This document shows, one piece after another, positions 8,642 to 18,092 of a stretch of 64,000 nucleotides of DNA (within the stretch, counting starts at the first letter, position 1; every line of letters begins with the position of its first letter). The stretch comes from Paludibacteraceae bacterium (GTDB taxonomy: Bacteria > Bacteroidota > Bacteroidia > Bacteroidales > Paludibacteraceae). The translations under genes and the position numbers were made by a program. The notes under the pieces were generated by a model. That model was not told where the DNA came from. It did no database searches and worked only from the letters and a program-made list of their open reading frames with translations. Location: positions 18,679 to 82,678 of the forward strand of contig JAFYSK010000050.1 of the NCBI GenBank assembly GCA_017559385.1, written 5' to 3'.

Positions 8642-8729
8642 CTATACGATTACGCACTATTCACGCACAATAGACGGACAATAAGCGCACTATTCACGCA
8701 CAATAAACGCACAATAACCGTATAATTAA
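8642..8729 (+). repeat. Degenerate 11-bp tandem array (8 units) upstream of asd
   Basis: The gap before asd divides exactly into eight 11-base units of the form CGCACAATAAA or CGCACTATTCA, with no slippage. The array ends 6 bases before the asd ATG, so it must lie in its 5' leader or promoter. No TAnnTTTG box was found between the terminator and asd. Confidence 0.8.
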
Positions 8730-8735
8730 CATATT

Positions 8736-9755
8736 ATGACAATAGCTATCGTAGGCGCATCAGGCGCCGTAGGACAAGAATTACTTAAGATTCTAGAGGA
8801 GCGTCAGTTCCCTATTTCTCAACTTCGACTTTTCGGTTCTGCACGCAGTGCAGGCTCTACATATACTTTTTGCGGTAAAGAATATACCGTAGAAGAACTC
8901 CAACATGGTGACCAGTTCAAGGGCATTGATATAGCTTTTGTTTCTGCAGGCGGCGGTGTTTCTCGCGAATATGCAGCGGATATCACTCGCCATGGGGCTA
9001 TCATGATTGACAATTCATCGGCTTTCCGTATGGATCCTGAGATTCCATTGGTAGTGCCTGAACTCAATACAGAGGATATCGAGCAAGCACTCGCTGAGGG
9101 TGGAAGACGAATTATTGCCAACCCTAACTGTACCACCATCATTATGGCAGTATGCTTGAAGGCTATTGAGGAACTCTCTCACATCAAACGCGTACATGTA
9201 TCTTCGTATCAATCTGCTTCTGGTGCTGGAGCACAAGCTATGGCAGAATTGGAGGAGCAATACCGTCAAGCGCTTAATGGCGAGGAGGTTAAACACCAGA
9301 AGTTTGCTTATCAATTGGCATATAACTTGATTCCTCAGATCGATGTCTTTGGCGATGATGACTATACCAAAGAGGAGTTGAAGATGTACCACGAGACTCG
9401 CAAGATCATGCACTCAGATATCGCTGTTTCTGCTACTTGTGTACGTGTGCCTTCGTTGCGCGCACATAGCGAGGCAGTTTGGGTAGAAACAGAGACTCCG
9501 CTTACTCCTGACCAAGTACGTGAAGCAATGGCTAAGGCGGAGGGGGTACAGGTGATGGATGACCCAACCTTAAACTCTCAATACCCTTACCCTATGCCAT
9601 TGTATTTGAGCGGAACTGACGATGTGTATGTTGGTCGTATTCGCAAGGATTTAGCGAATGAGAATGGTATTACTTTCTGGTGTGTAGGCGACCAAATCCG
9701 CAAGGGTGCAGCTTTGAACGCAGTACAAATTGCAGAGAAGATTATAAAAAAGTAA
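8736..9755 (+). CDS. asd: Aspartate-semialdehyde dehydrogenase
   Basis: This 339-residue NADPH enzyme reduces aspartyl phosphate to aspartate semialdehyde, the branch point to lysine/diaminopimelate, threonine and methionine. Features are the Rossmann start [20 protein letters not shown], the active-site NPNCTTIIM (Cys near 131), the conserved [14 protein letters not shown], and a late His/Arg block ([13 protein letters not shown]). The length is normal. It stands alone, with the 44-bp hairpin terminator 17 bases after its stop. Confidence 0.96.
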   Translation: MTIAIVGASGAVGQELLKILEERQFPISQLRLFGSARSAGSTYTFCGKEYTVEELQHGDQFKGIDIAFVSAGGGVSREYAADITRHGAIMIDNSSAFRMDPEIPLVVPELNTEDIEQALAEGGRRIIANPNCTTIIMAVCLKAIEELSHIKRVHVSSYQSASGAGAQAMAELEEQYRQALNGEEVKHQKFAYQLAYNLIPQIDVFGDDDYTKEELKMYHETRKIMHSDIAVSATCVRVPSLRAHSEAVWVETETPLTPDQVREAMAKAEGVQVMDDPTLNSQYPYPMPLYLSGTDDVYVGRIRKDLANENGITFWCVGDQIRKGAALNAVQIAEKIIKK

Positions 9756-9772
9756 TAACTGCTAATAAATAT

Positions 9773-9816
9773 AAAGAAATCGCCACTTATGTTCGTGACA
9801 TAGGTGGTGATTTTTT
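9773..9816 (+). terminator. Rho-independent terminator after asd (44-bp repeat, copy 1)
   Basis: AAATCGCCACTTATG pairs with CATAGGTGGTGATTT (15 pairs including two G-U), loop TTCGTGA, followed by six T. The whole 44 bases recur without a single change at 11533-11576, on the other side of the exonuclease/BRCT gene pair. Confidence 0.85.
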
Positions 9817-9825
9817 GTATATAGA

Positions 9826-9857
9826 TTTGGAAGAATTGAAAATTATTCGTAACTTTG
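9826..9857 (+). promoter_or_regulatory. Bacteroidota-type promoter for the exonuclease-BRCT pair
   Basis: TTTG at 9826-9829, 20-base gap, TAACTTTG at 9850-9857. The first gene starts 22 bases later. Confidence 0.75.
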
Positions 9858-9879
9858 CAGCATCAAATAATACATATAC

Positions 9880-10728
9880 ATGCAACCTAATTTCATTTCA
9901 ATAGACTTTGAGACTGCAACATGCGATAAGATGGCATGCCAAGTGGGTATTACTATCGTAAAAGATGGTGAAATCAAAGATACAATTGTCCGTCTTATAC
10001 AACCACCACAAAATAAATATGATTGGGGCTGCATAAACGTACATCATATAACTCCTGAAAACACGCTCAACTCACCTACTTTTGATATTGTCTGGGAAGA
10101 AATAAAACAACTTTTTCAAAATACAATTGTTGCGCATAATGCTGCTTTTGACGAAGCGGTTTTGCGAGCGAATCTCGATTACTACGGTATAGACCATACA
10201 AGTATTCCACCATTCCTTTGCACATACAAAATATATGGTCTATCACTCGATAAACTATGCTATTTGTTTGATATTCCTCTCGACAATCATCATGATGCTG
10301 GTTTTGATGCTTGCTGTTGCGCTAAGTTCTATCTAAATCACTTAAATGGAATAGAAGTAGATTGCTCAAAACTACAAAGCATGCCTGCGAAGGTTCACAA
10401 TGCTTATCATACAAGGCTCACAGGAAACATCTTGCAAAAAGACTTGAGCAATGCAGATCCTTTAAACCCCTTCTATAACAAGAAGGTCGTTATAACTGGC
10501 GTTTTTGACATAGATAGAAAAGAATTAGCGGCTAAACTAAAATCGCTAGGAGCTGATATTGATACAGGCATCAGTAAATGTACAAATTTTGTTTTTGTTG
10601 GTCAAAATGCAGGACCATCAAAAATTGCTAAAATAAAATCACTTACAGACGCAGGATATTCTATTGTCACATTAGGACAGGAAGATGCTAAGTACGTAAT
10701 GGAGAATAATTACTCTTTAATCCAATAA
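9880..10728 (+). CDS. DEDDh 3'-5' exonuclease with C-terminal BRCT domain
   Basis: The N-terminal two thirds are a DnaQ-type exonuclease. Motif I is ISIDFETATCD, motif II is IVAHNAAFDEAVL and motif III is HHDAGFDACCCAKFY (His and Asp spaced as in the DEDDh subgroup). From about residue 200 a BRCT domain follows: NKKVVITGVFDIDRKELAAKL, then LGADIDTGISKCTNFVFVG, as in DNA ligase. Such exo-BRCT proteins resemble stand-alone proofreading or repair nucleases and are found in Gram-positives and Bacteroidota. It sits 15 bases before a second BRCT gene, with its own promoter, and the pair is bracketed by identical terminators. Its physiological substrate is not known. Confidence 0.88.
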   Translation: MQPNFISIDFETATCDKMACQVGITIVKDGEIKDTIVRLIQPPQNKYDWGCINVHHITPENTLNSPTFDIVWEEIKQLFQNTIVAHNAAFDEAVLRANLDYYGIDHTSIPPFLCTYKIYGLSLDKLCYLFDIPLDNHHDAGFDACCCAKFYLNHLNGIEVDCSKLQSMPAKVHNAYHTRLTGNILQKDLSNADPLNPFYNKKVVITGVFDIDRKELAAKLKSLGADIDTGISKCTNFVFVGQNAGPSKIAKIKSLTDAGYSIVTLGQEDAKYVMENNYSLIQ

Positions 10729-10743
10729 TAAATTTATACCACT

Positions 10744-11481
10744 ATGGAGAATTCAATATTATTTTCATCTCATAATATTCAAGACAATCCATTTAATGGT
10801 CGAAGAGTAGCTTGTATTGGCTCATTCACCATAGAAGCACGTGCGTTGTCTAAGAAATTAAAAGAATGGGGAGCTGATGTTAATAACGCTATCACCAAAG
10901 CCACTAATATAGTGCTTATAGGAGAGAACCCTAACGCTGAAAAACTAAACCAATTAGAATCTAGGATACATGATGGTTTTCATATTAAAAAGCTATATCA
11001 AGAAGATATTGACAAAATCTTCAGTGGCATAAATTGGGAGGACTATAGAACAAATACAGAGGTAGTTAAATCACTAGATTTTACAATAGAACATTTCCAC
11101 CAACACCATTATCAATTCGATGAGGGTATAAGAAATAAAATCGCAGGTAAGGAATTGTATTTTTGCGAGGGTTTTCGCAAAGACAAATCTGCAATCCAAC
11201 AAATCACAGGTAATCTTGCGGCCTGGTTAAATTTCGCTCTTTCTTCTCAAATACAAATCTTTGTATTAAGTAATTCCACTATTGAAAAACTAGCAAATGG
11301 AGAAAAGGACGAAAACATATTGATGATAGAAAACTATTATAACAAGAACAAAGGCGACAAATTTGATTTCACTTTCATGCAAGAGCAAGATATCTTAGAC
11401 TATGCACAACTGTGGTGCAACACCCATGGTGACAAAGTCCTGCTATCTTTGTATGAGAGATATATGAATTCAGAGTACTAA
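10744..11481 (+). CDS. BRCT domain protein, 245 aa
   Basis: Residues 15-90 form a BRCT domain closely related to that of the preceding exonuclease: FNGRRVACIGSFTIEARALSKKL, WGADVNNAITKATNIVLIG, then a helix. The remaining 150 residues have no motif I can name; IAGKELYFCEGFRKD...AAWLNFALSSQIQIFVLSN could be a second, more divergent BRCT-like fold. There is no visible catalytic site. As a partner of the exonuclease it may act as a docking subunit in DNA repair (inference). Both genes are more AT-rich than asd and metG on either side. Confidence 0.75.
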   Translation: MENSILFSSHNIQDNPFNGRRVACIGSFTIEARALSKKLKEWGADVNNAITKATNIVLIGENPNAEKLNQLESRIHDGFHIKKLYQEDIDKIFSGINWEDYRTNTEVVKSLDFTIEHFHQHHYQFDEGIRNKIAGKELYFCEGFRKDKSAIQQITGNLAAWLNFALSSQIQIFVLSNSTIEKLANGEKDENILMIENYYNKNKGDKFDFTFMQEQDILDYAQLWCNTHGDKVLLSLYERYMNSEY

Positions 11482-11532
11482 TACTCACCGTGCGCGGGGT
11501 GCGCATGGTTAATAGGTTAGAGGTGATGAGGA

Positions 11533-11576
11533 AAAGAAATCGCCACTTATGTTCGTGACATAGGTGGTGATTTTTT
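11533..11576 (+). terminator. Rho-independent terminator after the BRCT gene (44-bp repeat, copy 2)
   Basis: This is base-for-base the same 44-base hairpin and T-run as at 9773-9816. The identity ends sharply on both sides, so the copy is recent or conserved by recombination. Confidence 0.85.
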
Positions 11577-11702
11577 ATTTGATCAGTTCATAGGTTTGTT
11601 AATCTATGGTTAACTATTTTCACAGACTTTTTATGGGTGTCCTTGAATGTGTCCATCGGAAGACCATAGAATCAACCCCATACCAGCTAAAGAGGATAAG
11701 CA

Positions 11703-11823
11703 TGTGATATGAATCACATACTAATCACATACTAATTACATAGTGAAGATAGCTTACGAACTCGTAATGAACCCGTAATTGACAGTGTAAGGCGTAGGAC
11801 GGAAAGAGCACGTAGAGGTAATG
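11703..11823. repeat. Degenerate 11-bp tandem array in the BRCT-metG gap
   Basis: The 417-base gap between the BRCT gene and metG holds this array. The units are TGTGATATGAA, two copies of TCACATACTAA, TTACATAGTGA, one divergent unit, then GAACTCGTAAT and GAACCCGTAAT, in strict 11-base register for at least eight units and perhaps eleven. Its unit types and order match the array at 40144-40242. The first junction makes TGTGA-N6-TCACA. Between 11577 and 11702 I see only a weak inverted repeat (TATGGG/CCCATA). Confidence 0.75.
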
Positions 11824-11828
11824 AGAAA

Positions 11829-11856
11829 ACAAGAGAGCCAGGTTCGGCTCTCTTGT
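11829..11856 (-). terminator. Rho-independent terminator for metG
   Basis: ACAAGAGAGCC pairs perfectly with GGCTCTCTTGT (11 pairs, loop of 6). On the minus strand it is followed by TTTTCT, so it most likely ends the folP-cdaA-metG transcript, about 45 bases after the metG stop. Confidence 0.8.
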
Positions 11857-11898
11857 TATATAAAAGTATTCCTTATTATTATATATAAGGTATAAGGA

Positions 11899-13974
11899 TT
11901 ATCCTACTTGGCTACCGTTTTTAACTGGAGAAGTCACGGTGGTGACAACCAACTTTCCGTCTGCATCCACAGCTGAAAGAATCATACCTTGTGACTCAAT
12001 ACCCATCATCTTACGAGGTGGGAAATTCGCCATAAACAGAATTTGTTTGCCTACCAAAACAGATGGATCAGGATAGCTTTGAGCGATACCACTCAAGATG
12101 GTGCGCTCACCCATACCGTCATCCAAACGGAACTGCAATAGACGGTCGGACTTCTTCACAGGTTGGCAATCAAGTACAGTGGCTACGCGGATATCCATTT
12201 TGCAGAAATCGTCGAAAGTAGTAGCTTCTTTGATAGCCTCTGGCTTCCAGTTCTTGAGTGCCTCTTGTTTCTCAGCCTCTTCGTTAGCTGCTTTGATTGC
12301 AGCAAGACGATCTAGTTGAGCTTGGATAGTAGCGTCTTCAATTTTCTCAAAGAGCAGACTTACTTCGCCTAATTCTTGCCCCTCTTGGAGAAGGTTGATA
12401 TTGCCTAACTCCTCCCACTTAAGCTCCTTCATATTAAGCATGTCACGAAGTTTTGCAGAAGAGAATGGCAAGAATGGCTCGAAGGCAATACTGAGGTTAG
12501 CAGCAATCTGCAATGAGAGATGCAGGATTGTAGCAGTACGCTCCATATCGGTCTTAGCCACTTTCCAAGGTTCGGTATCAGCCAAGTACTTATTACCAAT
12601 ACGCGCAAGGTTCATAGCCTCTTTTTGTGCATCGCGGAAGCGGAAATCGTTGAGTAGTTTCTCTACTTCTGCTTTCACATTCTGGAACTCAGCTATAGTA
12701 GCTTGGTCATACTCGTTGAACTGACCTGCTGCAGGTACTTTTCCATTAAAGTACTTCTTGGTCAGTACAAGGGCACGGTTGATGAAGTTTCCGTAGATCG
12801 CTACGAGCTCATTATTGTTGCGAGCTTGGAAGTCTGCCCAAGTGAAGTCATTATCTTTAGTCTCAGGCGCATTAGCTGTCAGCACATAGCGCAACACATC
12901 TTGTTTGCCAGGGAAATCAACAAGGTACTCGTTGAGCCATACTGCCCAGTTGCGAGAGGTAGAGATCTTATCTCCCTCAAGGTTGAGGAACTCGTTAGAT
13001 GGCACATTATCAGGGAGAATATAGCTGCCTTCAGCCTTGAGCATAGTTGGGAAGACGATGCAGTGGAAGACGATATTATCCTTGCCGATAAAATGGAGTA
13101 GGCGGGTAGATGGGTCTTTCCACCATGTTTCCCATGGACCGAGTTCTGGTTTAGCATCGCATAGCTCCTTGGTGTTGGAGATATAACCAATAGGGGCATC
13201 AAACCACACATAGAGCACTTTTCCCTCTGCACCTTCAACAGGGACAGGGATACCCCATTCTAGATCGCGAGTCACGGCACGAGGACGCAGACCACTGTCA
13301 AGCCATGATTTACATTGACCATAGACATTCGGACGCCACTCTTTGTGTTCTTGGAGAATCCATTCCTCCAACCATTGTTGGTATTGGTCTAGTGGGAGGT
13401 ACCAGTGTTTGGTTTCTTTCTTAGTGAGGGCATTGCCATTGATAGCATTGTATGGGTTGATGAGCTCATCAGGAGAGAGAGTAGCACCACACTTCTCACA
13501 TTGGTCTCCGTATGCACCTGCTGCGTGGCAACGAGGGCACTCACCGCGGATGTTACGATCTGTTAAAAACTCTTGAGTCTCTGGATCATAGAATTGTTCA
13601 GAAGTTTGCTCTACGAACTTTCCATTGTCGTATAGGTGACGGAAGAAATCCGATGCAAGTTGGTGGTGAGTTTTGCTAGTAGTACGAGAATAAACATCAA
13701 AGGAGATGCCAAAGCCCTCAAATGAGTCTTTGATGATTTGGTGGTAGCGATCCACTACTTGTTGAGTTGTAATACCTTCTTTGCGTGCGCGAATGGTCAC
13801 TGGCACGCCATGTTCATCGCTACCTCCTACATAGAGTACTGGTTCACCTTTGAGGCGAAGGTAGCGTACATAGATATCAGCTGGTACATACACACCAGCC
13901 AAGTGTCCTATGTGTACAGGACCATTGGCATATGGTAGAGCCGCTGTTACAAGAGTACGTTGAAATGATTTCAT
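11899..13974 (-). CDS. metG: Methionyl-tRNA synthetase
   Basis: This 691-residue class I synthetase charges tRNA-Met. It has the HIGH-type motif ([14 protein letters not shown], 15-28), a zinc-binding insert with paired CPRC and CEKC motifs (about 145-161) and a KMSKS-type loop written KISTS (about 335). The anticodon-binding helical domain follows. The last 110 residues are an extra EMAP/Arc1-like OB fold ([14 protein letters not shown], then [22 protein letters not shown]) that binds tRNA and makes the enzyme a dimer in the long MetG type. It is the last gene of a minus-strand run; its start is 5 bases after the cdaA stop. Confidence 0.97.
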   Translation of the reverse strand: MKSFQRTLVTAALPYANGPVHIGHLAGVYVPADIYVRYLRLKGEPVLYVGGSDEHGVPVTIRARKEGITTQQVVDRYHQIIKDSFEGFGISFDVYSRTTSKTHHQLASDFFRHLYDNGKFVEQTSEQFYDPETQEFLTDRNIRGECPRCHAAGAYGDQCEKCGATLSPDELINPYNAINGNALTKKETKHWYLPLDQYQQWLEEWILQEHKEWRPNVYGQCKSWLDSGLRPRAVTRDLEWGIPVPVEGAEGKVLYVWFDAPIGYISNTKELCDAKPELGPWETWWKDPSTRLLHFIGKDNIVFHCIVFPTMLKAEGSYILPDNVPSNEFLNLEGDKISTSRNWAVWLNEYLVDFPGKQDVLRYVLTANAPETKDNDFTWADFQARNNNELVAIYGNFINRALVLTKKYFNGKVPAAGQFNEYDQATIAEFQNVKAEVEKLLNDFRFRDAQKEAMNLARIGNKYLADTEPWKVAKTDMERTATILHLSLQIAANLSIAFEPFLPFSSAKLRDMLNMKELKWEELGNINLLQEGQELGEVSLLFEKIEDATIQAQLDRLAAIKAANEEAEKQEALKNWKPEAIKEATTFDDFCKMDIRVATVLDCQPVKKSDRLLQFRLDDGMGERTILSGIAQSYPDPSVLVGKQILFMANFPPRKMMGIESQGMILSAVDADGKLVVTTVTSPVKNGSQVG

Positions 13975-13979
13975 ATATT

Positions 13980-14771
13980 TTATTGTTTATTATTTCCTAT
14001 TTCAGTTTTAATACCAAAGAGAGGTTGAATATATTCTGCTCTCAATTCTTCAATAGTGACATGCTTGATATTATCAGATTTAGCAATAGATATTTTTCCT
14101 GTTTCTTCGGATATTACGATGATGAGCGCATCGGATTTTTCGGCTAGTCCTAATGCTGCTCTATGACGCAAACCGTAGGATTTTGGTAGGTCTGTTCGCT
14201 TGGAAACAGGTAGGATACAAGCTGCCGCTGTGATTCTCCCATTATTGATAATCAGCGCTCCATCGTGTAATGGGGTGTTTTTGAAGAATATATTTTCAAT
14301 AAGTCGTGTAGATAAGATAGCATCTACTATTTCACCGGTGTCTTCATAGGCGGTCAATTCCTGTTGAGCTTGAATAACTAGGAGTGCACCCGTCTGAGAT
14401 TCGGACATGTGTTGGCATGCTTTTACTATAGCGTCTGCTTGCGATTGTGCATTTTGCATTTGTTTAACCCTAGACCATCTATCCTTAATGCGTTCAACAT
14501 TTACCTGAGAACCTATTCGGTAGAAGAACGAGCGAATTTCTTCTTGAAAAATCACAATGAGTGCAATAGCACCTACACTAACAAAACGATCAAAAAGCGC
14601 ACCTGTAAGCTCCAAGTTAAACACATAACTAACTAAAAGCCAGGCAAATACGAATGCTATGATTCCCCAAAAGAGGTTGCTTGCTCCAGACCTTCTCAAG
14701 ACGCGGTACATCGCAAATAGCAATACTGCAACTAGTAGAATATCAATAATATCTTTAATGCCAAGTATCAT
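13980..14771 (-). CDS. cdaA: Diadenylate cyclase CdaA
   Basis: This 263-residue membrane enzyme joins two ATP into the signal cyclic di-AMP. Three N-terminal membrane helices (about 5-80) precede the DisA_N cyclase domain. Both active-site motifs are present: [23 protein letters not shown] (DGA) and [28 protein letters not shown] (RHR). The gene lies directly downstream of folP, as in most Bacteroidota, which have it without the CdaR-GlmM neighbours of Firmicutes. Confidence 0.93.
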   Translation of the reverse strand: MILGIKDIIDILLVAVLLFAMYRVLRRSGASNLFWGIIAFVFAWLLVSYVFNLELTGALFDRFVSVGAIALIVIFQEEIRSFFYRIGSQVNVERIKDRWSRVKQMQNAQSQADAIVKACQHMSESQTGALLVIQAQQELTAYEDTGEIVDAILSTRLIENIFFKNTPLHDGALIINNGRITAAACILPVSKRTDLPKSYGLRHRAALGLAEKSDALIIVISEETGKISIAKSDNIKHVTIEELRAEYIQPLFGIKTEIGNNKQ

Positions 14772-14774
14772 GAT

Positions 14775-14809
14775 GAGTTAAGAGTAATAAGTTACGAGTT
14801 ATGAGTTAG
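14775..14809. repeat. Degenerate 7-bp tandem array across the folP-cdaA junction
   Basis: Five 7-base units read GAGTTAA, GAGTAAT, AAGTTAC, GAGTTAT, GAGTTAG in register. On the coding (minus) strand the array encodes the last residues of FolP (LTHNS) and supplies its stop codon, then fills the gap to cdaA. The FolP C-terminus therefore ends inside a repeat. Confidence 0.7.
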
Positions 14810-15604
14810 TTGGTATATATGGATCGCTTGTTTGGCCGCTGCAACATCATGAACTCTCAGGATATTTGCTCCGCGTTCTAACGCTAATGTTTGAGCGGCT
14901 ATGGTAGCGGGTAGTACCTGCTGTGGTGTAGAATTAAGTGGTTTGTACAACATTGATTTACGCGAAATACCTACAAGAATCGGTGCTCCTAAGCATTGTA
15001 ATACATTGAGTTGTTGTAGGATGTTGTAGTTTTGTTGTTCGCTTTTGTTGAATCCAAAACCAGGGTCAACAATCACATCTGTTACTCCCATTTGATGCAA
15101 CGCATCCAATTTTTGTTGTAACACACCAATGAGCTTAGATAGTGTATGGGCATCGTTCGGAATTTCGCATGCATGAGTCAATACATAAGGGGTCTGATGC
15201 CTTGCAATGACATCCCATAAATGTCTATCGGCCTCACCTCCGTATACATCGTTGATGATATTCGCTCCCATGGCTATCGCTTGCTCAGCAATATCTGCTC
15301 GAAATGTATCTACGGATATTGGGATATCGGGCCAATGATGTCGTATAGTTTGTAAGGCCATGGATAGCCTTTTCCATTCTTCTTCTGCTCCTACTGGAGT
15401 AGAGTTGGGACGGGTAGAGCACGCTCCAATATCCAGTATGTCAGCACCTTCTGCTATGATTTGATCAACTTTGGTTAATATCTCATTTTCTGATAGGGTG
15501 CTACAGGATGTATAGAAACTATCAGGAGTAATATTAACAATAGCCATCACTAATGGAGACGACAAATCTAATAGACGATTATATGTCCGAACATAGTTGC
15601 GCAT
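14792..15604 (-). CDS. folP: Dihydropteroate synthase
   Basis: This 270-residue TIM-barrel enzyme condenses p-aminobenzoate with dihydropterin pyrophosphate in folate synthesis and is the sulfonamide target. Landmarks are MAIVNITPDSFY, DIGACSTRPNSTPVGAEEEW, VIVDPGFGFNKSEQQNY, VGISRKSMLY and ILRVHDVAAAKQA. The start at 15604 (MRNYVRTYNRLLDL) is chosen because longer frames run through the promoter. It leads the operon folP-cdaA-metG. Confidence 0.95.
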   Translation of the reverse strand: MRNYVRTYNRLLDLSSPLVMAIVNITPDSFYTSCSTLSENEILTKVDQIIAEGADILDIGACSTRPNSTPVGAEEEWKRLSMALQTIRHHWPDIPISVDTFRADIAEQAIAMGANIINDVYGGEADRHLWDVIARHQTPYVLTHACEIPNDAHTLSKLIGVLQQKLDALHQMGVTDVIVDPGFGFNKSEQQNYNILQQLNVLQCLGAPILVGISRKSMLYKPLNSTPQQVLPATIAAQTLALERGANILRVHDVAAAKQAIHIYQLTHNS

Positions 15605-15612
15605 TTTCCGTG

Positions 15613-15620
15613 CAAAGTTA
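15613..15620 (-). promoter_or_regulatory. -7 box for folP-cdaA-metG
   Basis: The minus strand reads TAACTTTG (matching TAnnTTTG) 9 bases before the folP ATG, giving an almost leaderless message. Confidence 0.6.
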
Positions 15621-15745
15621 CAAAAAATCTGTTGATTAGACGAATATTTTAGGCAATTTCCAATAAAAAGTGAGCATTTTTTTGGAAAATACATCGTTTA
15701 GTTGTTTTTTTTATAAAAAAATTCGTCTAAGTCAGTTTTTTTTTG

Positions 15746-15753
15746 TAATTTTG
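15746..15753 (+). promoter_or_regulatory. -7 box for the PorK/GldK-like gene
   Basis: TAATTTTG matches the TAnnTTTG element and lies 41 bases before the chosen ATG. Just before it is a T-rich run. Confidence 0.6.
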
Positions 15754-15793
15754 CGGGCTGAATAATTCGTACATGACACAAAATCACAAAATT

Positions 15794-17590
15794 ATGAATA
15801 TTAAAATTGTATCAAAGACTTTGGTTTTTGCTGCGGTACTCACTCTGAGTGCATGTAGCACACATGATTTGAACACAAAGACATCTTTCTGGACTGGTTG
15901 GAAAAACTTCGACCCAACCACTACTCATTTTGAGGCATATGAAGGAAACCTAGCTGATGCTCCAGCTGGTATGCTTCCTATTTTGGGTGGTACATTCACT
16001 ATTGGCCAGATGGATGAATTTATAACAGCTCCTCGTAATAGTGAGCGTCGTACTATTACTGTAAGTTCTTTCTTCATGGATAAATATGAAGTTACTAATG
16101 TTGCATGGCGTGAATATTTGCAATGGAACCAATATGTGTTTGGCGGTACTAGACCTGATTTGGTGAGCGCTTTGCTTCCTGATACAACAGTATGGCGTGA
16201 TCCTATGGCTTACAATGAACCATATGAGGAGTATTATTTCCGTCACCCAGCTTATAGTTTTTATCCTGTAGTTGGTGTGTCTTGGGAGCAAGCTATGGCA
16301 TATTGCCAATGGCGTACCGACCGTGTCAATGAGAACTTTTTGGTAGCTAACAAGTTTATTGAGTTGCCTCCATATAACATGTTGCGTCCGATGACACGCC
16401 AGGAGATAGAAACACTCTTGACTAATGCTGGTTTTACAAATATTGATGCTTATATATCTGTTGTAAAACTCCCTTATGCTACAGCATTAGGATATGGATA
16501 TGATGGCGCTGAGGAGCCTGAAGTTGAAATGTATCTTTTGTCATACGAGTGGATCAGAGATCATTTTGTATTCAATACCGATAAGTATCTAAAGAGCAAA
16601 AACTACAATCCATTGCAAGGAACAGCTGCACGTACAAATGCTCACGATATTAATCGTAAGTTGAATAGTGCTGATGGTTTGCTTTTGGTAGGTTACCGTT
16701 TGCCTACAGAAGCAGAGTGGGAGTATGCTGCTTTCTCTCCAGTAGCAGATGCGGATGGAATTCCTGTTGAAGGTAAGGTATATCCATGGTCTGGTTATTA
16801 TCCACGCGACTTATCCCCAAAAACAAAAGGCAAATTGATGGCCAACTTTGTTCGTGGTAAAGGTGATATGATGGGTGTTGCAGGTGATCATAATGATGGG
16901 TATGTATTGACTGCTCCTGTAGATGCTTATGAGCCAAACGATTTTGGTTTGTACAATATGGCTGGCAATGTAAACGAGTGGGTATTAGATGTTTATCGTG
17001 AGACATCTTTTGAAGAGATGGCAGAGTATAACTCATTCCGCGGTAATATTTACAAACACTTGAAGAAAGACGATAAAGGTAACTTAGTTTTGACCGATTA
17101 TGGTACATTGGCTGTAGAGTTTGCACCTGCTGATGACAAGCGTAATTACCGTGATGGAGATGATGCCTCTATGTTTGAGACAGACTATCCATTGAATGCC
17201 TTGGCTTTGCTAGAAAAGAAAAAAGCAGAGCAACCTGCGACAGAGACAGAGGAACAAGCTACTGAACAACCTACTGAACAACCTGCAGAACAACAGGAAC
17301 CTACTTATGAAGATGAATCATATGAAAGCGATTCTGATGAATATGAAGAAGAAACTTCAGAGGAGACATCAGATGTGTCTTATGCTGCTAATGATGAGCC
17401 TTCCATCAAAGTAGACCCATCTGATATTCTTATTCCTCGTATCAATGATGAAACACGCGTGTATAAAGGTGGAGCTTGGAACGATCGTATTTATTGGTTG
17501 AATCCTACAACTCGTCGTTTCAAACAACAAAATGAATCTTCTGCTACTATCGGTTTCCGTTGTGCGATGAGTGTTTTAGGTAAAGAATAA
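15794..17590 (+). CDS. PorK/GldK-like SUMF1-domain lipoprotein
   Basis: The 598-residue protein has a lipoprotein signal (LTLSACSTHD) and a formylglycine-generating-enzyme fold without obvious catalysis. Blocks shared with the T9SS ring lipoprotein PorK/GldK are GGTFTIGQ, MDKYEVTNVAWREYL, HPAYSFYPVVGVSWEQAMAY, LPTEAEWEYAA, LYNMAGNVNEWVLD and the end YKGGAWNDRIYWLNP with ATIGFRCAM. In known T9SS, PorK forms a periplasmic ring with PorN. Here no porL, porM or porN follows; gcvH does. An unusual acidic, low-complexity stretch rich in Glu, Thr, Gln and Pro (about 474-534) interrupts the domain near its end. It could be the T9SS component or a paralogue. Confidence 0.75.
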   Translation: MNIKIVSKTLVFAAVLTLSACSTHDLNTKTSFWTGWKNFDPTTTHFEAYEGNLADAPAGMLPILGGTFTIGQMDEFITAPRNSERRTITVSSFFMDKYEVTNVAWREYLQWNQYVFGGTRPDLVSALLPDTTVWRDPMAYNEPYEEYYFRHPAYSFYPVVGVSWEQAMAYCQWRTDRVNENFLVANKFIELPPYNMLRPMTRQEIETLLTNAGFTNIDAYISVVKLPYATALGYGYDGAEEPEVEMYLLSYEWIRDHFVFNTDKYLKSKNYNPLQGTAARTNAHDINRKLNSADGLLLVGYRLPTEAEWEYAAFSPVADADGIPVEGKVYPWSGYYPRDLSPKTKGKLMANFVRGKGDMMGVAGDHNDGYVLTAPVDAYEPNDFGLYNMAGNVNEWVLDVYRETSFEEMAEYNSFRGNIYKHLKKDDKGNLVLTDYGTLAVEFAPADDKRNYRDGDDASMFETDYPLNALALLEKKKAEQPATETEEQATEQPTEQPAEQQEPTYEDESYESDSDEYEEETSEETSDVSYAANDEPSIKVDPSDILIPRINDETRVYKGGAWNDRIYWLNPTTRRFKQQNESSATIGFRCAMSVLGKE

Positions 17591-17611
17591 TTAATCTATA
17601 AATTTAATATT

Positions 17612-17989
17612 ATGAATATTCCATCAAATTTGCGTTATACGCAAGAGCACGAATGGATTCGTGTAGAAGGTGATGTAGCATATGTTGGTATAACCGATTA
17701 TGCACAATCTGAGTTAGGTGAGATCGTTTTTGTTGATATCAATACAGAGGGTGAGACCGTTGCTCAAGGCGATGTTTTCGGATCTGTTGAGGCTGTGAAA
17801 ACAGTTAGTGATTTGAATATGCCTGTTGAGGGTGAAGTATTGGAAGTAAATGATACTATCAATGATCAACCAGAGTTGGTAAACAATGATCCATATGGTG
17901 AGGGTTGGATGATCAAGATTAGCATTGCTGACCCATCACAACTAGAGACCTTGTTGGATGCTGAGGCATATCAAGCATTGATAGGATAA
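17612..17989 (+). CDS. gcvH: Glycine cleavage system H protein
   Basis: This 125-residue lipoyl carrier shuttles the aminomethyl group between the P, T and L proteins of the glycine cleavage system. The lipoylation site is GSVEAVKTVSDLNMPV with Lys63. The start NLRYTQEHEWIRVEGDVA and WMIKISIADPSQLETLL near the end are typical. The other gcv genes are not in this window. It lies 21 bases after the PorK/GldK-like gene and shares its transcript. Confidence 0.97.
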   Translation: MNIPSNLRYTQEHEWIRVEGDVAYVGITDYAQSELGEIVFVDINTEGETVAQGDVFGSVEAVKTVSDLNMPVEGEVLEVNDTINDQPELVNNDPYGEGWMIKISIADPSQLETLLDAEAYQALIG

Positions 17990-18005
17990 TCAATGGTATA
18001 CTATA

Positions 18006-18039
18006 CAAAAAACGGCTACTCAATTGAGTGGCCGTTTTT
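18006..18039. terminator. Bidirectional terminator after gcvH
   Basis: AAAAACGGC and ACTCAA pair with TTGAGT and GCCGTTTTT. The A-run and T-run on opposite sides allow it to stop both gcvH and the converging DUF4270 transcript. Confidence 0.85.
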
Positions 18040-18092
18040 AGTATGTATTCATATTCTGCTAACTATATATAGATATCTTCAGTTAAAGGCGT

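Noticed and set aside
8642-8729. CRISPR-like repeat array
   Set aside because: Units are 11 bases and adjacent, with no spacers and no cas genes in the window.
12703-13101. Open frame opposite metG
   Set aside because: It is the shadow of conserved synthetase sequence, without independent evidence.
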